64,000 nt of DNA. Source: Kribbella sandramycini. GTDB taxonomy: Bacteria > Actinomycetota > Actinomycetes > Propionibacteriales > Kribbellaceae. Location of the stretch: the NCBI RefSeq assembly GCF_013131805.1, contig NZ_JABJRC010000002.1, positions 248,001 to 312,000 of the forward strand. The letters are read 5' to 3'. The translations under genes were made by a program, and so were the position numbers. A model generated the notes under the pieces. That model was not told the origin of the DNA and made no database searches. It saw only the letters and a program-made list of their open reading frames with translations. Positions 56,690-64,000 of the stretch are shown here, piece after piece; positions within the stretch are counted from its first letter, which is position 1; each line of letters starts with the position of its first letter.

Positions 56690-57860
56690 GTGCGGTCTCC
56701 TGACCTGGTAGTGCCGGGCCGGCGGCGTGTTCGCCCGCGGCCGCGTAGTAGAAGTGCTCGTATTTCACGTGCTCGGGTGACATACCGGCCGCGGCCAGCT
56801 GCTCCAGCGTGTGCGCGACCATCTGCGGGCCGCCGCACACCATCGCCGTCCGCCCGTAGAGCAGCTGCCGGCCGGCCACCGTGCCGACCTTCCCGCGCGT
56901 CCCCGGATAGGAGGGGTCGTCGGACACGACCTCGGTGTACTCGAACCAGGCCCGCTGCTCGGCCAGCTGGCGCAGCCGCGTCCGCTCGTACAGATGCCAC
57001 GGCATCCGGACGCCGTGCAGCAGATGCACCAGCGGACCGCTACCGGCGCGCTCCCATTCCAGATGAATCTGTTCGAGGACGGCGAGCAACGGTGCGAGCC
57101 CGGTACCGCCCGCGACCAGCAGCAGGTCGGTCGGATCACCGGTACGCCGAGTCAGCCGCTCACCGACCGGCGCACCGAGCTTCACGGTGTCACCGACCTT
57201 CAGCGAGCGCACCACGGCCGGACTGACCTGACCGCCATCGATCTGCTGGACATGCAGGTCGATCGAGCTGTCCGCCCGCGGAGCGTTCGCCGGGCTGAAG
57301 TACCGCCATTGCTTGGGCCGCTGCGGAATCTCCATCGACACCGACTGCCCGGGCCGGAACGAGAACGGACTCCGCGGCCGGACCGTCAGCAGCGTCAGAT
57401 CCATTGTCCGCCGTTCGGCCGACACGACCTCGGCCTCCCACCAATCAGGTGTGGACTCCGACGACATCTCCGCGGCCTCGACCATGATCCGCGCGACCAC
57501 CTGGTACGCCGCCGTCCAGTGCGCGGCCAGCTCCTCGTCCCACTCGGCCCCGAGGAAATGCATCAGCGTTGCGCACAAGGATCCGCCGACCGCGTCGTAA
57601 TGCTCCGCGAGCACGGCGTACTTGCGATGATCGCGGCCCAGATGCTGCAGAAAGGCCGCGTCGTTCTCCAATTGGTCGGCATGGCTCACGATCCGGCCGA
57701 GCGCGCCGACGAACTTGTCCCGTTGGTTCGACATCGACAGTGGAAACATCGGCCGCACCTGCGGGTGCGACACGAACAAGTGCGAGTAGAAGTACAGCGG
57801 CACCTGCTCACCGTGTTCGGTGACCCGATCCCAACTGCGTTGCAGTGCTTGTGCATCCAT
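56574..57860 (-). CDS. Flavohemoprotein (globin plus FAD/NAD reductase)
   Basis: A 428-residue two-part protein. The globin part (1-135) has proximal His78 in LGRDHRKYAVLAEHY; the ferredoxin-reductase part has WRYFSPANAP (FAD motif, Phe in place of the usual Tyr of R-x-Y-S), LLLVAGGTGLAPLLAV and VCGGPQMVAHTLEQL (NAD(P) site). Standard flavohemoglobins turn NO and O2 into nitrate; here the protein could also feed electrons to NO synthase. The C-terminal 40 residues (from about PALPGQETARDD) go beyond the family end and overlap the next gene by 116 bp, in another frame. ATG 57860; first gene of the operon. Confidence 0.9.
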   Translation of the reverse strand: MDAQALQRSWDRVTEHGEQVPLYFYSHLFVSHPQVRPMFPLSMSNQRDKFVGALGRIVSHADQLENDAAFLQHLGRDHRKYAVLAEHYDAVGGSLCATLMHFLGAEWDEELAAHWTAAYQVVARIMVEAAEMSSESTPDWWEAEVVSAERRTMDLTLLTVRPRSPFSFRPGQSVSMEIPQRPKQWRYFSPANAPRADSSIDLHVQQIDGGQVSPAVVRSLKVGDTVKLGAPVGERLTRRTGDPTDLLLVAGGTGLAPLLAVLEQIHLEWERAGSGPLVHLLHGVRMPWHLYERTRLRQLAEQRAWFEYTEVVSDDPSYPGTRGKVGTVAGRQLLYGRTAMVCGGPQMVAHTLEQLAAAGMSPEHVKYEHFYYAAAGEHAAGPALPGQETARDDPFALSQSPVDPGRGVPAADAWPGPDRGLRVPRSAG

Positions 57861-58061
57861 CAGGTTGCGGGGCCCTCCCCAACTCGTTCCCCGAGCCGTA
57901 CCTGCCTTTCGATCTCTCCGACCTACCCGCCCCCCAACACAGCGAAACCGGATCAACGGAACTCAATGGTCTAGAAATTTCAACTAGCCAAAACCCCTTG
58001 TTTCTCAGCGAAACGCTTGTTCTCCGCTGTTACCGGCGGGTCGGCGGCGTAGGCTGCGACC
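57861..58061. other. 201-bp divergent intergenic region
   Basis: Shared upstream region of the NO-synthase operon and the LuxR-type regulator. The middle (57955-58020) is AT-rich for this genome and contains GCGAAAC twice (CAGCGAAACCGG, CAGCGAAACGCT), a possible direct-repeat operator. No ORF. Confidence 0.4.
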
Positions 58062-60788
58062 ATGGCGGGCGGGCTGGTGGGGCGGCGGGCGGATCGGGCG
58101 CGGTTGGGCCAGGTGGTGACGGGGGTGCGGGCCGGGGCCGGGCAGGTGCTGATCGTGCACGGCGAGGCGGGGATCGGGAAGACGGCGTTACTGGACGAGG
58201 CGGCCGGGGCGGCGGAGGGCTGCCAGGTGGCGCGGGCGGCCGGGGTCGAATCCGAGATGGAGCTGGCGTTCGCCGGTCTGCACCAGTTGTGCGCGCCGTA
58301 CCTGGCGCTGGCCGAGCAGTTGCCGCAGCCGCAGCGGGTGGCGCTGAAGGTTGCCTTTGGCATCGAGTTCGGCGGGCCGCCGGATCGGTTCCTGGTCGGG
58401 GCCGCGGTGCTGACGTTGTTGTCGGCGGTCGCGGACCGGACGCCGCTGTTGTGTCTGATCGACGACGCGCAGTGGCTCGACCAGGCGTCGGCCCAGACGC
58501 TGACCTTCGTCGGGCGGCGGTTGCTCGCCGATCGGATCGGGCTGGTGTTCGCCGTCCGGGAGCCGGTGATCGGGCCGGAGTGGCGCGGCTTCCCGCAGCT
58601 GGCGGTGCGCGGCCTGAACGACCGGGATGCGGGCGCCCTGCTGGACGCCGTCTTCCCCGGCCGGCTCGACGAGCGGGTGCGGGACCGGATCGTCTCGGAG
58701 ACCGGCGGTAATCCGCTGGCGCTGATCGAGTTGCCACGCGGGCGCTCGGCCGGTGAGCTGGCGGGCGGGTTCGAGCGGCCGGACGCCCGGCCGGTGACGA
58801 GTCAGCTCGAGCAGAACTTCGTCCGCCGGGTCCGGGAGCTGCCGGCGCCGACGCAGCTCGCGCTGCTCGTCGCGGCCACCGAGCCGGTGGGTGACGTCGC
58901 GCTGTTGCTGCGGGCGCTCGCTTCGCTCGGCGTGCCGGTCGAGGCGATGGAGCCGGCCGAGTCGGCCGGGCTGATCAGTGTGGACGCGCTGGTCCGGTTC
59001 CGGCATCCGATGGTCCGGTCGGCATCGATTCGCGCCGCCGATCCGGCTGAGCGGCGGCGCGCGCACCAGACGCTCGCGGGGTCGATCGACCGCCGCCAGA
59101 ATCCGGACCGCCGGGCCTGGCACCTGGCGCACGCTGCCGTCGGTCCGGACGAGGAGGTCGCGGCCGAGCTGGTCGCCTCCGCCGACCGGGCCCAGCGCCG
59201 CGGTGGCGTCGCCGCGGCCGCGGCCTTCCTGCGGCGCGCGACCGAGCTGACTCCGGTGCCCGCCGATCGCGCCGTCCGCGCGCTGGGTGCGGCCGGCGCC
59301 ACGCTGAAGGCCGGTGACTTCGAGACTGCTCTGCGGCTGCTGGCGACCGCACACGAGGGCTCGACCGACGAGCTGCACCTGGCGCGCGTCGATCTGCTGC
59401 GAGGTCAGGTCGCTTTCCAGTCCGGTCACAGCACCGAGGCCCCGGCGCTGCTGCTCGACGTAGCGCGCCGCCTGGAGCCGCTGGATCTCGATCTGGCCCG
59501 CGACACCTACCTCGACGTCATCGCGGCCGCCCAGTTCGCGGGCCGGCTGGGCGGCCCGGTCGGCGTCGCCGAGATGTCGCGCGCGGCCCGCGCCGCGCCG
59601 CCCGCTCAGGTCACCCGCAAGCGGGATCTGGTCCTCGACGCGATCTCACTGCTCTTCACCGACGGCTACCCGGCGGGCGTCGAGCCCGCGCGGCGGGCGT
59701 TGCGCGCCTTCATCGAGCGGTCCGGGCCGCCCGATCAGGACGAGATCCGCTGGTTGTGGATGGCGTGTCTGCTCGCCGTCGATCTGTGGGACGACGAGAG
59801 CTGGGACTTGCTGACCGAGCGCTACGCCCAGATCGCCCGCGACCTGGGCGACCTGAACGAGCTGCCCCTGGTGCTGCACCACCGCGTGATGGTCGGCCTG
59901 TTCGCCGGTGATCTCGCCGCCGCGGCCGCGCTGCTCGCCGAGATCCGGACGATCGACGACGCGACCCGCGCTGGGTTGTCGCCGTACGGGCAGCTCTGCC
60001 TGGCGGCCCTGCGCGGCGATCCGGGCGAGGCCGGTCCGTTCATCGCCAAAGCCCGCGACGAGTCGATGGCGCGCGGCGAGGGCGGCGGCGCGACCACGGC
60101 CCATTTCGCGAATGCGCTGCTGCTGAACGGGCTCGCGCGGTACGACGAAGCGCTGGTCGCCGCGCGCGAAGCGACGGCGTACCCGGTCGAGCTCGGCGTG
60201 GCGAACTGGGCGCTGCCCGAGCTGATCGAATCCGCCGCCCTGAGCGGGGAGCGTGAGCTCGCCGCCGAAGGTCTCGACCGCCTGGCCAGGATGGCCCGCG
60301 CCTGCGGGACGGACTGGGCGCTCGGCCTGCTCGCCCGCTCCACGGGCCTGCTGGCGACGACCGCGGCCGAGGCCGAGTCGGCGTACCAGGAGGCGATCCA
60401 GCTGCTGAGCCGGACGCGGATGCGGATGGATCTGGCCCGCGCCCAGCTCCTGTACGGCGAATGGCTGCGCCGCGCCGGCCGTCGGCAAGACGCCCGGGTG
60501 CAGCTCCGGACGGCGTACAAACTCTTCGCCGAGGCGGGTGCGGAAGCCTTCGCCGACCGCGCCGGCCGCGAGCTCGTGGCCACCGGCGAAACGGTCGGCC
60601 GCCGGGCCGGTCGGGCCACCGACGCGCTCACTCCCCAAGAGGCGCATATCGCCGAGCTCGCCGGGGCAGGTCTCACCAACGCCGAGATCGGCGCCCAGAT
60701 GTTCCTCAGCCAGCACACCGTCGATTGGCACCTCCGCAAGGTCTTCGCCAAGCTCGGCATCACCTCGCGCAAACAACTCCGCCCCTAG
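58062..60788 (+). CDS. LAL-type LuxR regulator (large ATP-binding)
   Basis: A 908-residue regulator. N-terminal AAA ATPase: Walker A VHGEAGIGKTALL and Walker B LLCLIDDAQWLD, with a C-terminal winged helix; then about 400 residues of TPR-like helices; and a C-terminal LuxR HTH (LTPQEAHIAELAGAGLTNAEIGAQMFLSQHTVDWHLRKVFAKLGI). This is the MalT/LAL layout. It would activate transcription on binding a ligand and ATP. It lies 61 bp before an esterase-like gene on the same strand and is divergent from the NO-synthase operon. Confidence 0.94.
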   Translation: MAGGLVGRRADRARLGQVVTGVRAGAGQVLIVHGEAGIGKTALLDEAAGAAEGCQVARAAGVESEMELAFAGLHQLCAPYLALAEQLPQPQRVALKVAFGIEFGGPPDRFLVGAAVLTLLSAVADRTPLLCLIDDAQWLDQASAQTLTFVGRRLLADRIGLVFAVREPVIGPEWRGFPQLAVRGLNDRDAGALLDAVFPGRLDERVRDRIVSETGGNPLALIELPRGRSAGELAGGFERPDARPVTSQLEQNFVRRVRELPAPTQLALLVAATEPVGDVALLLRALASLGVPVEAMEPAESAGLISVDALVRFRHPMVRSASIRAADPAERRRAHQTLAGSIDRRQNPDRRAWHLAHAAVGPDEEVAAELVASADRAQRRGGVAAAAAFLRRATELTPVPADRAVRALGAAGATLKAGDFETALRLLATAHEGSTDELHLARVDLLRGQVAFQSGHSTEAPALLLDVARRLEPLDLDLARDTYLDVIAAAQFAGRLGGPVGVAEMSRAARAAPPAQVTRKRDLVLDAISLLFTDGYPAGVEPARRALRAFIERSGPPDQDEIRWLWMACLLAVDLWDDESWDLLTERYAQIARDLGDLNELPLVLHHRVMVGLFAGDLAAAAALLAEIRTIDDATRAGLSPYGQLCLAALRGDPGEAGPFIAKARDESMARGEGGGATTAHFANALLLNGLARYDEALVAAREATAYPVELGVANWALPELIESAALSGERELAAEGLDRLARMARACGTDWALGLLARSTGLLATTAAEAESAYQEAIQLLSRTRMRMDLARAQLLYGEWLRRAGRRQDARVQLRTAYKLFAEAGAEAFADRAGRELVATGETVGRRAGRATDALTPQEAHIAELAGAGLTNAEIGAQMFLSQHTVDWHLRKVFAKLGITSRKQLRP

Positions 60789-60849
60789 CGGTGTCACACG
60801 ACGCGGCGCTGTCCGGTCGGCCGAAGTGAGCCGATGAAAGGACAAGGCC

Positions 60850-61557
60850 ATGACAGAAGTAGTACTGGTACACGGCGCCTGGGCCGACGCGTCGAGCTGG
60901 AGCGGCGTCGTGCAGCCGCTGCGGGACGACGGTTTCACCGTCCGTGCGATCGCGAATCCGCTGCGTTCGCTGTCGGGTGATGCGGCCGCTGTGCGCGCCT
61001 TCCTCGCGACGCTCGCAGGCCCGATCGTGCTGGCCGGACACTCGTACGGCGGCGCCGTGATCACCAACGCCGCCACGGGGCTGCCGAATGTCGAGGCGCT
61101 CGTGTACGTGAACGCGTTCGCCCCGGACGCCGGGCAGGCCGCCACTCAGCTGGCCGGGCCGGAGTCCGCGCTGTCGGTCGATCCGACGACGATCTTCGAC
61201 TTCGTCCCGGCGGCGCTGCCGCCGACGCGGGAGACCGAGCTCTACCTGAAACCGGAGACGGTCTTCGAGTCGTTCGCGACCGGGCTGGACGACGACGGCA
61301 AGGCGCTGGTCGCTGCGACCCAGCGGGCCGCCACGCTCGGCGCGCTCAACGAGCCGTCGGGGGAGCCGGCCTGGCGGACGATCCCGTCCTGGTACCTGGT
61401 CGGCACCGAGGACCGGATCATCCCGCCCGACGCCCAGCAGGCGATGGCGAAGTACGCCGGCGCCGAGGTCACCGAGTACGCCGCCGGGCACGTCGGCCTG
61501 ATCACGCATCCGGGCGACGTCGTCCAGATCATCCGGAGGGCGGCCGCGGGCCGCTGA
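60850..61557 (+). CDS. Small alpha/beta-hydrolase (EstC-like esterase)
   Basis: A 235-residue cytoplasmic hydrolase: VLVHGAWADASSW (oxyanion), GHSYGGAVI with catalytic Ser, acidic VGTEDRIIPP, and His in AAGHVGLITHP. The family contains plant-type and bacterial esterases; substrate unknown. ATG 60850 after AAAGGA, 61 bp from the LAL regulator, whose target it may be. A hairpin follows, shared with the convergent sigma gene. Confidence 0.9.
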   Translation: MTEVVLVHGAWADASSWSGVVQPLRDDGFTVRAIANPLRSLSGDAAAVRAFLATLAGPIVLAGHSYGGAVITNAATGLPNVEALVYVNAFAPDAGQAATQLAGPESALSVDPTTIFDFVPAALPPTRETELYLKPETVFESFATGLDDDGKALVAATQRAATLGALNEPSGEPAWRTIPSWYLVGTEDRIIPPDAQQAMAKYAGAEVTEYAAGHVGLITHPGDVVQIIRRAAAGR

Positions 61558-61564
61558 TCCGAAC

Positions 61565-61590
61565 GGCCGGCTGGCCTTGGTCAGCCGGCC
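61565..61590. terminator. Bidirectional hairpin terminator
   Basis: Perfect 9-bp inverted repeat (GGCCGGCTG and complement), 8-nt loop, between the convergent esterase and sigma-factor genes; the right arm overlaps the sigma stop codon. Confidence 0.7.
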
Positions 61591-62078
61591 AGTTCGAGGG
61601 TGAGGCGACGGCGCGCGCGGCAGACGAGCTGGCGGGAGTTGGCCAGTTCGATGTCCAGGGTGGCGGCGATCTGCTCGTAGGAGCAGTCGTGGACCTCACG
61701 CAGCAGGTAGGCGGTGCGTTCGGCGCGGCTCAGGCTGGCGAGCATCACGAGCAGGACCTGCTCGGCGGCCTGGTGGTTCTCGGCGCGGGTCGCCGGGTCG
61801 GCGGCGGTGTCGAGGATTTCGACGCTGCCGAAGTCCATCGGGACTTCGTGCCGGCGGCGGCCGGACTGGGCGACGTTGAGCGCGATCCGGGTCGTCGTGG
61901 TGACCAGCAGCGCCTGCGGGTTGCGGATGGCGGTCCGGTCGGTGCGCTGCCAGCGCAGCCAGGTCTCCTGGACGACGTCCTCGGCCTCGCTCGCTCCGGA
62001 CAGGATCCGGTGCGCGATGCGGACCAGCCGCGGCCGCAGCCGGACAAAGACCTCGACCGCCTCGGTGACGTCGTCCAT
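61581..62078 (-). CDS. ECF-type sigma factor (SigJ-like regions 2 and 4)
   Basis: A 165-residue sigma factor. Region 2: AVEVFVRLRPRLVRIAHRILSGASEAEDVVQETWLRWQ; region 4: LSRAERTAYLLREVHDCSYEQIAATLDIELANSRQLVCRARRRL, where ELANSRQLVCRAR is the SigJ/ECF41-type recognition helix. The C-terminal SnoaL-like domain of SigJ/ECF41 is absent and the protein ends just after region 4 at LELAG. ATG 62078 follows AGGAGGAAGAG. Upstream is a membrane/hydrolase operon, 89 bp away, same strand. Confidence 0.9.
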   Translation of the reverse strand: MDDVTEAVEVFVRLRPRLVRIAHRILSGASEAEDVVQETWLRWQRTDRTAIRNPQALLVTTTTRIALNVAQSGRRRHEVPMDFGSVEILDTAADPATRAENHQAAEQVLLVMLASLSRAERTAYLLREVHDCSYEQIAATLDIELANSRQLVCRARRRLTLELAG

Positions 62079-62167
62079 GAGCTCTTCCTCCTCGCATCGG
62101 CCCCGCAGTCTCAGACTGCGCGGCCGGGCGGGGTGAGCGCGCCGCGTGAAACGCGTGGTTGCGGCAA

Positions 62168-63112
62168 CTACGTGGCCACGCGGGGCACGTGGCCGGCCGG
62201 TGGCGTCGCGCTGTGTGCCCGGACGATCGCAAGAACCTCGGCAGCGGTCCGGTCCAGATGGGTGCGGCCGTCGGGTAGCGTCGCGGTCGGGCTGATGTAG
62301 CTGCGCGGGCCGACATGCGTCGCCGGTTCGAGCCCGATGACCGTGACCTTCGCGGCGCGGGCGGCGCGATTCCACCCGCTCCGCCGAAACAGCGACCAAC
62401 GCTGCGGGAACAGCCAGGTGCCGAGCCGCTCGATCCGGTCGTACGCGCTGGTGAGCTGGTAGACATGATCGGCGTACCGCAGGTCGTTGGCCCCGTTGTG
62501 GAAGGCTCCGAGCATCACGACGACCACCGGCGCGCCGAGCTGTTGATGCACCTCGTCGACGGCGCCGGTCGCTACCTGGGCCCCGCCGCTGTAGCTGAGC
62601 AGAACGACGGGGATCGCGCTTCCGGCCGCGTAGCCGGCCAGGCGGAGCTGGACGACGATCTGGTTGCCGACGGCCCGGTTGTACAGCGGGCGGTATCGGT
62701 GGTCGGCGGCAACGAACGTTTGCATGACGTTGTGCAGGAACAGCAGCAGCCCGGCCCGGCGCCGCAGCCACGACCAGACCGGACGGTCGGCGAGCGGATC
62801 CGCGAGCGGCGAGTAGGGCTGCACCTGGCCGAGGACCCGCAGCTCGGGTCCGCCGGCGAGCACGGCTTGGACGAGCTGACCGCCGTCCCGGGTGTCGCGG
62901 AAGCGGCGCTTGCCGATGCCGTCCAGATAGACCACGTACGCCGCGGGCGGCCGGTCCGGTGCCGCTCCGCGGGCGTAGGGGAGACCCTCGGGCAGCTCGG
63001 TGGTCGCCCGCCGCCAACCGACGCTGTACGCCAGCAGCTCGTAGCGAGCGAGTAGCCCTTCGACGATCAGCACCAGGCCGACCAGGCCCAGCCACAACAG
63101 GTACCCGGTCAT
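62168..63112 (-). CDS. Membrane-anchored alpha/beta-hydrolase-like protein
   Basis: A 314-residue protein. N-terminal membrane helix (MTGYLLWLGLVGLVLIVEGLLA), a linker, then a hydrolase-like fold: AAYVVYLDGIGKRRFRDTRDGGQLVQAVL, IPVVLLSYSGGAQVATGAVDEV with a nucleophile-elbow-like S-x-S-G-G, PVVVVMLGAFHNGAND, and a C-terminal TVIGLEPATHVGP whose His may complete the triad. Substrate unknown. ATG 63112 overlaps the stop of the preceding membrane gene (ATGA), in an operon with a glycosyltransferase. This suggests a role in making or turning over a glycolipid, as inference only. Confidence 0.75.
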   Translation of the reverse strand: MTGYLLWLGLVGLVLIVEGLLARYELLAYSVGWRRATTELPEGLPYARGAAPDRPPAAYVVYLDGIGKRRFRDTRDGGQLVQAVLAGGPELRVLGQVQPYSPLADPLADRPVWSWLRRRAGLLLFLHNVMQTFVAADHRYRPLYNRAVGNQIVVQLRLAGYAAGSAIPVVLLSYSGGAQVATGAVDEVHQQLGAPVVVVMLGAFHNGANDLRYADHVYQLTSAYDRIERLGTWLFPQRWSLFRRSGWNRAARAAKVTVIGLEPATHVGPRSYISPTATLPDGRTHLDRTAAEVLAIVRAHSATPPAGHVPRVAT

Positions 63113-63585
63113 GCGGTCTGCTCCACTACACCGATCGAGAGCCCCTTGGCGACCAACCGGCGCACGATGTCGACGGCCAGGGCGAGGAGGACTGCTGTGA
63201 GGGCCAGAATGCCGGCGGCGGCCCACCAGTTCACACCGGTCGCGGCCGCGAGCGGACCGGCAAGTGTCGCGCCGACTGCGGTGAGCAGCGCGAAATGCAG
63301 CAGCGGGCCGAGCCATGGAAAGGCGAGCACTCCGGCGAGCACGAGCGGTGCGACCAGGCCCGGCGTCCAGGCGAAGCTGCCGCCGCCGTCGGCGAGCAGC
63401 TCGGCCACACTACGGGCGAAGCGCGGCCAGAGCGTGATCACAGTCGCTTCGACGAGCCCGCCGGTCAGCAGCAACCCGGCGACCACCGGCTTCGACATCC
63501 CGGGGCGGCGAGCGACCAACGGCAACACCCGGCCCGCGGACTCGGACAGGCCGGCGATCAGGATCAGTACGGCGACCATTGACAT
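63109..63585 (-). CDS. Small integral membrane protein
   Basis: A 158-residue hydrophobic protein with about four membrane segments (near 1-18, 33-52, 72-110 and 122-145) and the short hydrophilic stretch LWPRFARSVAELLADGGGSFAWTP. No family recognised. It overlaps the glycosyltransferase stop by 1 bp (TGATG) and the hydrolase start by 4 bp, so all three are translationally coupled. Confidence 0.75.
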   Translation of the reverse strand: MSMVAVLILIAGLSESAGRVLPLVARRPGMSKPVVAGLLLTGGLVEATVITLWPRFARSVAELLADGGGSFAWTPGLVAPLVLAGVLAFPWLGPLLHFALLTAVGATLAGPLAAATGVNWWAAAGILALTAVLLALAVDIVRRLVAKGLSIGVVEQTA

Positions 63586-64000
63586 CAGCTGGTCCGGCCC
63601 AGATAGCGCTCCAGCTCGTCGGCAGCGCGGCGGAAGCCGCCGGGCTCGCGTTCGGCGAGCTGCAGCGCGGCCGCCGCGGTGTGGAACGCGGGATCGTGCA
63701 GCAGCCGGCGGCCGTGATCGCGGACGACGCCCTCGCTGACCTCCGCAGGCGTGATCGACAACCCGGCGCCGAGCTGGACGACGCGGCTCGCAACCAACGG
63801 CTGATCGGCCCCCTGCGGTACGACGAGCATCGGGACGCCGGCGTACATGGCCTCGTTGGCGCTGTTCATCCCGCCGTGCGTGACGAACAGCGCGGCGCGG
63901 GTCAGGATGTCCGGCTGCGGAACGGAGCTGCGGACGACGACGTTCGCCGGCACCGGGCCCAGCGCGGCCGGATCGGTCTGACCGGTCGCGACGATCACCG
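63585..64000 (-). CDS. Glycosyltransferase, MGT/UGT family (N-terminus outside window)
   Basis: The C-terminal 138 residues of a GT-1 family enzyme. The donor-binding signature VTHGGMNSANEAMYAGVPMLVVPQGADQPLVASRVVQLGAG is intact; it binds the nucleotide sugar. PANVVVRSSVPQPDIL precedes it. Family members glycosylate macrolides, sterols or lipids. The gene runs past the right edge, so its start is not known. First visible gene of the membrane protein/hydrolase operon. Confidence 0.9.
   Translation of the reverse strand, partial: VIVATGQTDPAALGPVPANVVVRSSVPQPDILTRAALFVTHGGMNSANEAMYAGVPMLVVPQGADQPLVASRVVQLGAGLSITPAEVSEGVVRDHGRRLLHDPAFHTAAAALQLAEREPGGFRRAADELERYLGRTS

Noticed and set aside
61581..63095. 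504-codon version of the ECF sigma factor
   Set aside because: The first 339 residues are an out-of-frame reading of the hydrolase gene; ATG 62078 has a strong ribosome site.
1..64000. Glycopeptide or other large biosynthetic gene cluster around van
   Set aside because: No peptide synthetase, polyketide synthase or tailoring set is present in the window; regulators alone do not make a cluster.

Overview
The window is about 70% GC with dense, mostly overlapping genes. It carries AfsR/SARP regulators, a PknB-type kinase, a DivIVA-like coiled coil, TAT and Sec secreted hydrolases and F420-type protein remnants. This points to a filamentous or soil actinobacterium; a Kribbella-like member of the Propionibacteriales is my guess, not something the sequence proves. 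No rRNA, tRNA, CRISPR array, insertion sequence or prophage was recognised.

Layout. 1-9 kb: tail of a TPR regulator; an overlapping minus-strand operon of secreted peptidase, histidine kinase, a 43-codon chimeric remnant and response regulator; a membrane protein divergent from a MarR regulator; a DUF3137-like protein; a Cys-pair/beta-propeller protein; and an XRE/NB-ARC/TPR regulator. 9-17 kb: exported proteins (M23 peptidase, aerolysin-like and crystallin-fold pair, epoxide hydrolase-like protein, large beta-helix glycosidase), an acyltransferase, and a small zinc-ribbon gene next to a GC-rich repeat patch.

17-22 kb holds a complete glycopeptide-resistance locus. vanR-vanS run forward and meet vanH-vanA-vanX plus an appended acetyltransferase running backward. 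VanRS would sense the glycopeptide, VanH would make D-lactate, VanA would make D-Ala-D-Lac and VanX would remove D-Ala-D-Ala.

22-40 kb: an unrecognised two-gene unit, two secreted proteins of unknown role, TerC, TetR divergent from a fatty-acyl-CoA ligase, an EF-hand protein, a decayed PPOX gene, an iron lipoprotein behind a DtxR/IdeR-like box, an MFS exporter, a sigma/SARP/zinc-ribbon operon divergent from a receptor-type Ser/Thr kinase, a secreted beta-propeller-like protein and a PEP-mutase-family enzyme. 40-50 kb: secreted amylase, DUF4139 protein, a large subtilase, a streptogrisin-like protease and a PHB-depolymerase-like esterase.

50-64 kb: phosphotransferase and CGNR regulator divergent from a hydrolase, HxlR divergent from an imine-reductase-like enzyme, a secreted GHL15-like glycosidase, a nitric-oxide operon (flavohemoprotein, DivIVA-like coiled coil, NO synthase), a LAL-type LuxR regulator with a small esterase, an ECF sigma factor, and a truncated glycosyltransferase/membrane protein/hydrolase operon running off the right edge.

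The points most worth a second look are the van locus with its acetyltransferase, the NO synthase/flavohemoprotein/DivIVA operon, and the in-frame chimeric remnant of a duplicated two-component pair at 957-1088. Convergent genes repeatedly share one CTAG as both stop codons.
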